This document shows, one piece after another, positions 61,495-64,000 of a stretch of 64,000 nucleotides of DNA; position 1 is the stretch's first letter; the number at the start of each line of letters is the position of its first letter. The position numbers were made by a program, and so were the translations under genes. The stretch lies in the NCBI RefSeq assembly GCF_004328625.1, contig NZ_CP032229.1, positions 5,208,001 through 5,272,000 of the forward strand, given 5' to 3'. This DNA comes from Streptomyces seoulensis. Lineage in GTDB: Bacteria > Actinomycetota > Actinomycetes > Streptomycetales > Streptomycetaceae. The notes below the pieces were generated by a model. That model saw only the letters and a list, made by a program, of their open reading frames with translations. It searched no databases and was not told the DNA's origin.

Positions 61495-62089
61495 CCAGCA
61501 CGGTCAGCAGCACCACCGCCAGCACCCCCTCCCACGGCCGGGCGAACAGCGAACCCCCGAGCACGCCGATGACCTGATACGTCAGCGCCCACGCCAGGCA
61601 CGCCGGCAGGTTGCCCCGCGCGAAGCGCCGCAACGGCCACTCGGCCAGCAGGCACGCCAGCATCACCGGAATCCGGCCGGCGGGTATCAGCCGGGACAGC
61701 ACCAGCACCGACGTCCCGTGCTCGGCGAGCTTCTCCCGCGCCTGGTTCAGCCGCTCCTCCGGCGCCCGCGACCGCAGCGCCTCCAGCCAGCGCGACCCGC
61801 TCTGCGAACCCAGCCCGCGCCGCCCCAGCCAGTACAGCGCCGCGTCCCCCAGGAAGGCCGCCAGCGACGCCGTCACGAAGACCAGCGCCAGCGAGAACGG
61901 CGCCGACCGGTGCAGCGCCACCACCGTCGCCGAACTGACCAGCGCCCCCGTCGGCACCACGGGTATCAGCGCCCCGACCAGCACCAGCAGGAACAGCGAC
62001 GGATAGCCGTACGCCTGGCTCGTCGACTCCAGCGGCGCACCCGTCGTCGCGGCGGCGGCCAGCACCGCCGCGCCCCCCACATACCTCAC
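61445..62089 (-). CDS. DedA-family membrane protein
   Basis: A 214-residue membrane protein with about five hydrophobic segments. The DedA/SNARE-associated-domain features are present: YPSLFLLVLVGALIPVVPTGAL, FVTASLAAFLGDAALYWLGRRGLG, LSRLIPAGRIPVMLACLLAEW (the conserved R..P.GR.P region) and NLPACLAWALTYQVIGVLGG. DedA proteins help move lipid carriers such as undecaprenyl phosphate across the membrane. The GTG start overlaps the stop of the MBL gene upstream (GTGA), so the two are coupled. Its 3' end overlaps the convergent first MBL gene by 50 bases, which would give antisense transcripts. Confidence 0.87.
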   Translation of the reverse strand: MRYVGGAAVLAAAATTGAPLESTSQAYGYPSLFLLVLVGALIPVVPTGALVSSATVVALHRSAPFSLALVFVTASLAAFLGDAALYWLGRRGLGSQSGSRWLEALRSRAPEERLNQAREKLAEHGTSVLVLSRLIPAGRIPVMLACLLAEWPLRRFARGNLPACLAWALTYQVIGVLGGSLFARPWEGVLAVVLLTVLVSAAPGLVRRVRGEER

Positions 62090-62859
62090 CGGCCGGCCTC
62101 CAGCCGTACGCCCTCGCCGTGCCCCAGCCGGCACACGGTCACCTTCGGTGCCGCCTCGGCCGCCAGGCGCACGAACTCCTCGCCCGGCGCGTGGAACTCG
62201 TGCGGGCGCACCGCGTCCATCCCGATCGGCCAGTACGTGCCGTAGTGCACCGGCACCGCCCAGCCCGGCGCCAGCCGGGCCAGCGCCCGCGCCGCCCGGC
62301 CCGCGTCCAGATGCCCCTCACCGAGGTTCGGACCCCAGCCGCCCACCGGCAGCAGCGCCACGTCCACCGGACCGACCTCCTCGGCCATCGCGTCGAACAG
62401 CGCGGTGTCCCCGGCGAAGTAGGTGCGCGCCTCGCCCTCCACGACATAGCCCAGCGCGGGCGCGCGGTGCGGACCGAACGGCAGCCGCCGTCCGTCGTGC
62501 AGCGCGGGCACCACCCGCACCCGCAGCTCCCCGAGCCGCACCTCGTCGCCGGGCACCACCTCGGTGAGGTCCAGCCCCCGCAGCCGGCGCAGTCCGGGCA
62601 CCGCGCGTAGCGCGCCCCGAGGCACCAGCACCCGCGTGCCCGGTGCCAGCTGAGCCAGCGACGGCAGATGCAGATGGTCGGCGTGCAGATGCGAGACGAG
62701 CACGGCGTCGGCGCGGCGGGCCCCGGCGGGCGGCGGCGCGCCCCGGCGGCGGCGCAGATGCGCCAGCCGGGAGGCGAACAGGGGATCGGTGAGCACCCGG
62801 GTGTCCGAATCCTCGATCGTGCAGGTGGCGTGACCCCACCAGGTGACCTCCACCGGCAC
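62086..62859 (-). CDS. MBL-fold metallo-hydrolase, UlaG-like
   Basis: A 257-residue metallo-beta-lactamase-fold protein: VTWWGHATCTIEDSDTRVLTDPLF at the start, the metal site SHLHADHLHLPS (HxHxDH), PALHDGRRLPFGPHRAPALGYVVE, YFAGDTALFDAM and VPVHYGTYWPIG. This is the L-ascorbate-6-phosphate lactonase/UlaG-like branch of broad, unknown specificity. The GTG giving MPVEVTWWG is chosen because GGAGG ends 8 bases before it; a GTG three codons earlier has the GGAGG too close. It is coupled to the DedA gene downstream. Divergent from the resolvase-like gene. Confidence 0.87.
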   Translation of the reverse strand: MPVEVTWWGHATCTIEDSDTRVLTDPLFASRLAHLRRRRGAPPPAGARRADAVLVSHLHADHLHLPSLAQLAPGTRVLVPRGALRAVPGLRRLRGLDLTEVVPGDEVRLGELRVRVVPALHDGRRLPFGPHRAPALGYVVEGEARTYFAGDTALFDAMAEEVGPVDVALLPVGGWGPNLGEGHLDAGRAARALARLAPGWAVPVHYGTYWPIGMDAVRPHEFHAPGEEFVRLAAEAAPKVTVCRLGHGEGVRLEAGR

Positions 62860-62942
62860 TACCCTCACCTCCGCGCGCGACTCCCCCGAAGCCTACGGGC
62901 AGCGGTAGGGTCGGCGGCGAAACCCGGAGGTGAGGGGACGCC

Positions 62943-63374
62943 ATGGGACCGTTACGGGGTGCCTCGGCCGCGCCTGCGGCGGTACGGATCACCGCCATCG
63001 CCAGCCTGACCCCGCTGGAGGAGCTGGAGGCCGACCCCTTCCTGGTCGACTCCCGCAGCCAGCACGCCATGTGCGCCCGCTGGGCCGCCGAGCAGGGCTT
63101 CGTGGTCACCCGCGAACTCCTCGTCGGCGGCCTGCGCTTCGACCACGACGCCCTCTGGGACGGCGTACGCCCCGGCGTGGACGTCTTCGTCGCCCCCAGC
63201 AGGCGCGTGCTGGAACGCGCGCTGTCCTCGGCGGAGGAGTTCACCGCCGAGTGCGCCCGGCGCGGCGTCCACGTGGAGACGGTCGGCAGCGCCGAACCCG
63301 CCTACGACGCCCGGATGAAGGCACGCGTGCACCGGCGGCTCTCCATGCCCACGGCCGGGTACGACGGCAAATGA
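62943..63374 (+). CDS. Resolvase-fold-like protein without catalytic motif
   Basis: A 143-residue protein whose order of elements follows the N-terminal domain of serine recombinases: a first strand (VRITAIASLTP), a helix with QHAMCARWAAEQGFVV, the ELLVGG..FDHDALWDGVRPGVDVFVAPSRRVLERAL stretch (compare RPGL...G.vdvlvv.sldRl.R), then EEFTAECARRGVHVETV. The usual YxRvS catalytic start and the Arg cluster are not evident, and no DNA-binding tail follows, so it is unlikely to recombine DNA. GAGGGGA lies 7 bases before the ATG. The fold assignment is by eye and tentative; function unknown. Confidence 0.6.
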   Translation: MGPLRGASAAPAAVRITAIASLTPLEELEADPFLVDSRSQHAMCARWAAEQGFVVTRELLVGGLRFDHDALWDGVRPGVDVFVAPSRRVLERALSSAEEFTAECARRGVHVETVGSAEPAYDARMKARVHRRLSMPTAGYDGK

Positions 63375-63455
63375 GCCGCCCCGGCGTCCCCGGCCGGTAT
63401 GACAAGGTGGGGGGAAGGCCCCGCGGGGCGGGCCGGAACGTGAGGTGCGCGGGGC

Positions 63456-64000
63456 GTGGGGTGGCGACGGGTTGCCGGTCAGATCGGCCGGAGCGTCACG
63501 GTGTGGGCGGTCTCCACCCTCACCATGCTCCTGCTCGCCGGACTCCTCCCCGACTTCCGGCTCCAGTCGCCCGACGGTGACAGCGCCACCCGTATCGCCG
63601 TCACCGCCGCCTGCGGCGCGGGGGCGTTCGGTCTGCTGTCGGCGCTTCTCTGGCCGGTGCTGGTGCGGACGCTGCTGCTGGTGCCCGCGCTCTTCCTCGG
63701 CCTGCTGGTCTTCTTCCTCAACGGCTCCCTGCTGCTGCTCGCGCTGCGCGTCAACCCCTCCGGGCGGGGCGAGGTGGCGCCCGAGACCGCCGTCATCGTC
63801 GCCGCCGTGATGTCCGCGGTCGCCTCCGCGACCGGCGGCGCGCTCGCCGTACGCGACGACGACGCCTACCGGCGCCGGCTGCTGCGGCTGGCCGGCCGGC
63901 GCCGAAGAGCCGCCCTGCCCTGCGCGAGCACCCCCGGCCTGGTCTGCGTCCAGCTCGACGGCGTCGGCCACGACGTGCTCACCGCCGCCGTCCGCGACGG
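63456..64000 (+). CDS. Membrane protein with holin-like N-terminus and phosphodiesterase domain, 3' truncated
   Basis: The frame is open to the right edge, so only the first 181 residues are seen. There are four hydrophobic segments (VWAVSTLTMLLLAGLLPDF, IAVTAACGAGAFGLLSALLW, LLLVPALFLGLLVFFLNGSLLL and TAVIVAAVMSAVASATGGAL), a basic loop (RRRLLRLAGRRRRAAL), and then TPGLVCVQLDGVGHDVL, the start of an alkaline-phosphatase-superfamily phosphodiesterase domain with its metal-binding Asp. I associate this arrangement with actinobacterial phage-holin-family/phosphodiesterase fusion proteins. The GTG giving MGWRRVAGQIGRS is the likely start, as an in-frame stop lies at 63441. Substrate unknown. Confidence 0.72.
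   Translation, partial: MGWRRVAGQIGRSVTVWAVSTLTMLLLAGLLPDFRLQSPDGDSATRIAVTAACGAGAFGLLSALLWPVLVRTLLLVPALFLGLLVFFLNGSLLLLALRVNPSGRGEVAPETAVIVAAVMSAVASATGGALAVRDDDAYRRRLLRLAGRRRRAALPCASTPGLVCVQLDGVGHDVLTAAVRD

Overview
The window is about 64 kb of chromosome from a high-GC actinomycete, almost certainly a Streptomyces. The support is the very high third-position GC, frequent GTG starts, an F420-type LLM oxidoreductase, an actinobacterial CDP-glycerol transferase, a full ethylmalonyl-CoA pathway operon headed by ccr and meaA, a SpoIIE-type phosphatase with its own ATPase domain, and DUF3558/DUF6158-type small proteins. From memory the gene order resembles the SCO64xx-65xx part of S. coelicolor; this was not checked. 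No rRNA, tRNA or CRISPR array was seen.

Layout. 0-2.2 kb: end of an F420/LLM oxidoreductase and an NCS1 nucleobase/hydantoin permease. 2.3-9.4 kb: DUF3558 secreted protein, secreted S1 protease behind a promoter with a palindromic operator, gamma-glutamyltransferase, inositol-phosphatase-like enzyme, FAD oxidoreductase overlapping a macro-domain protein. 9.4-11 kb: gene-poor stretch with a decayed DUF4365 gene. 11-14.2 kb: SDR / CHMI-type tautomerase / drug exporter operon divergent from an ArsR-like regulator. 14.2-20.2 kb: teichoic-acid-type transferase, MTHFR-like protein, an Ada-AlkA fusion with Ogt (DNA alkylation repair), sirtuin. 20.2-21.5 kb: MITE-like element plus IS481 copy 1. 21.4-25 kb: small membrane protein, Nudix hydrolase, glycerate kinase, pssA and psd (phosphatidylethanolamine synthesis). 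25.2-31.2 kb: ccr-meaA-lyase-MaoC-acyl-CoA dehydrogenase, the ethylmalonyl-CoA pathway. 31.7-39.3 kb: TetR regulator, duplicated 3-hydroxyacyl-CoA dehydrogenase, HEAT protein, GNAT, secreted tripeptidyl-peptidase-like hydrolase, radical SAM protein behind a LexA-like box, SRPBCC protein. 39.4-51.2 kb: exporter fused to three carboxypeptidase-regulatory repeats, SpoIIE-type phosphatase, methyltransferase, and a tightly packed peptidase operon (M55, M20, S9, S66). 51.5-55.4 kb: transketolase followed by MITE, IS5-type element and IS481 copy 2, each joined at a CTAG. 55.5-64 kb: methyltransferase, PAP2-diacylglycerol kinase fusion, small proteins, a lysine-free aminotransferase-fold protein overlapping a metallo-beta-lactamase (MBL) fold hydrolase, DedA and a second MBL protein, a resolvase-like protein, and the start of a membrane phosphodiesterase that runs off the right edge.

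Most unusual points: (i) repeated insertions into CTAG, where both IS481 copies have intact 6-bp NCTAGN duplications and their transposase stop codon is supplied by the target; (ii) a two-member MITE family with CTAG ends that serve as landing sites; (iii) an aminotransferase-fold protein with no lysine at all; (iv) an SDR lacking the catalytic Tyr/Lys; (v) an exporter fused to three beta-sandwich repeats; (vi) an operon that looks built to dismantle peptides containing D-amino acids or wall stem peptides.
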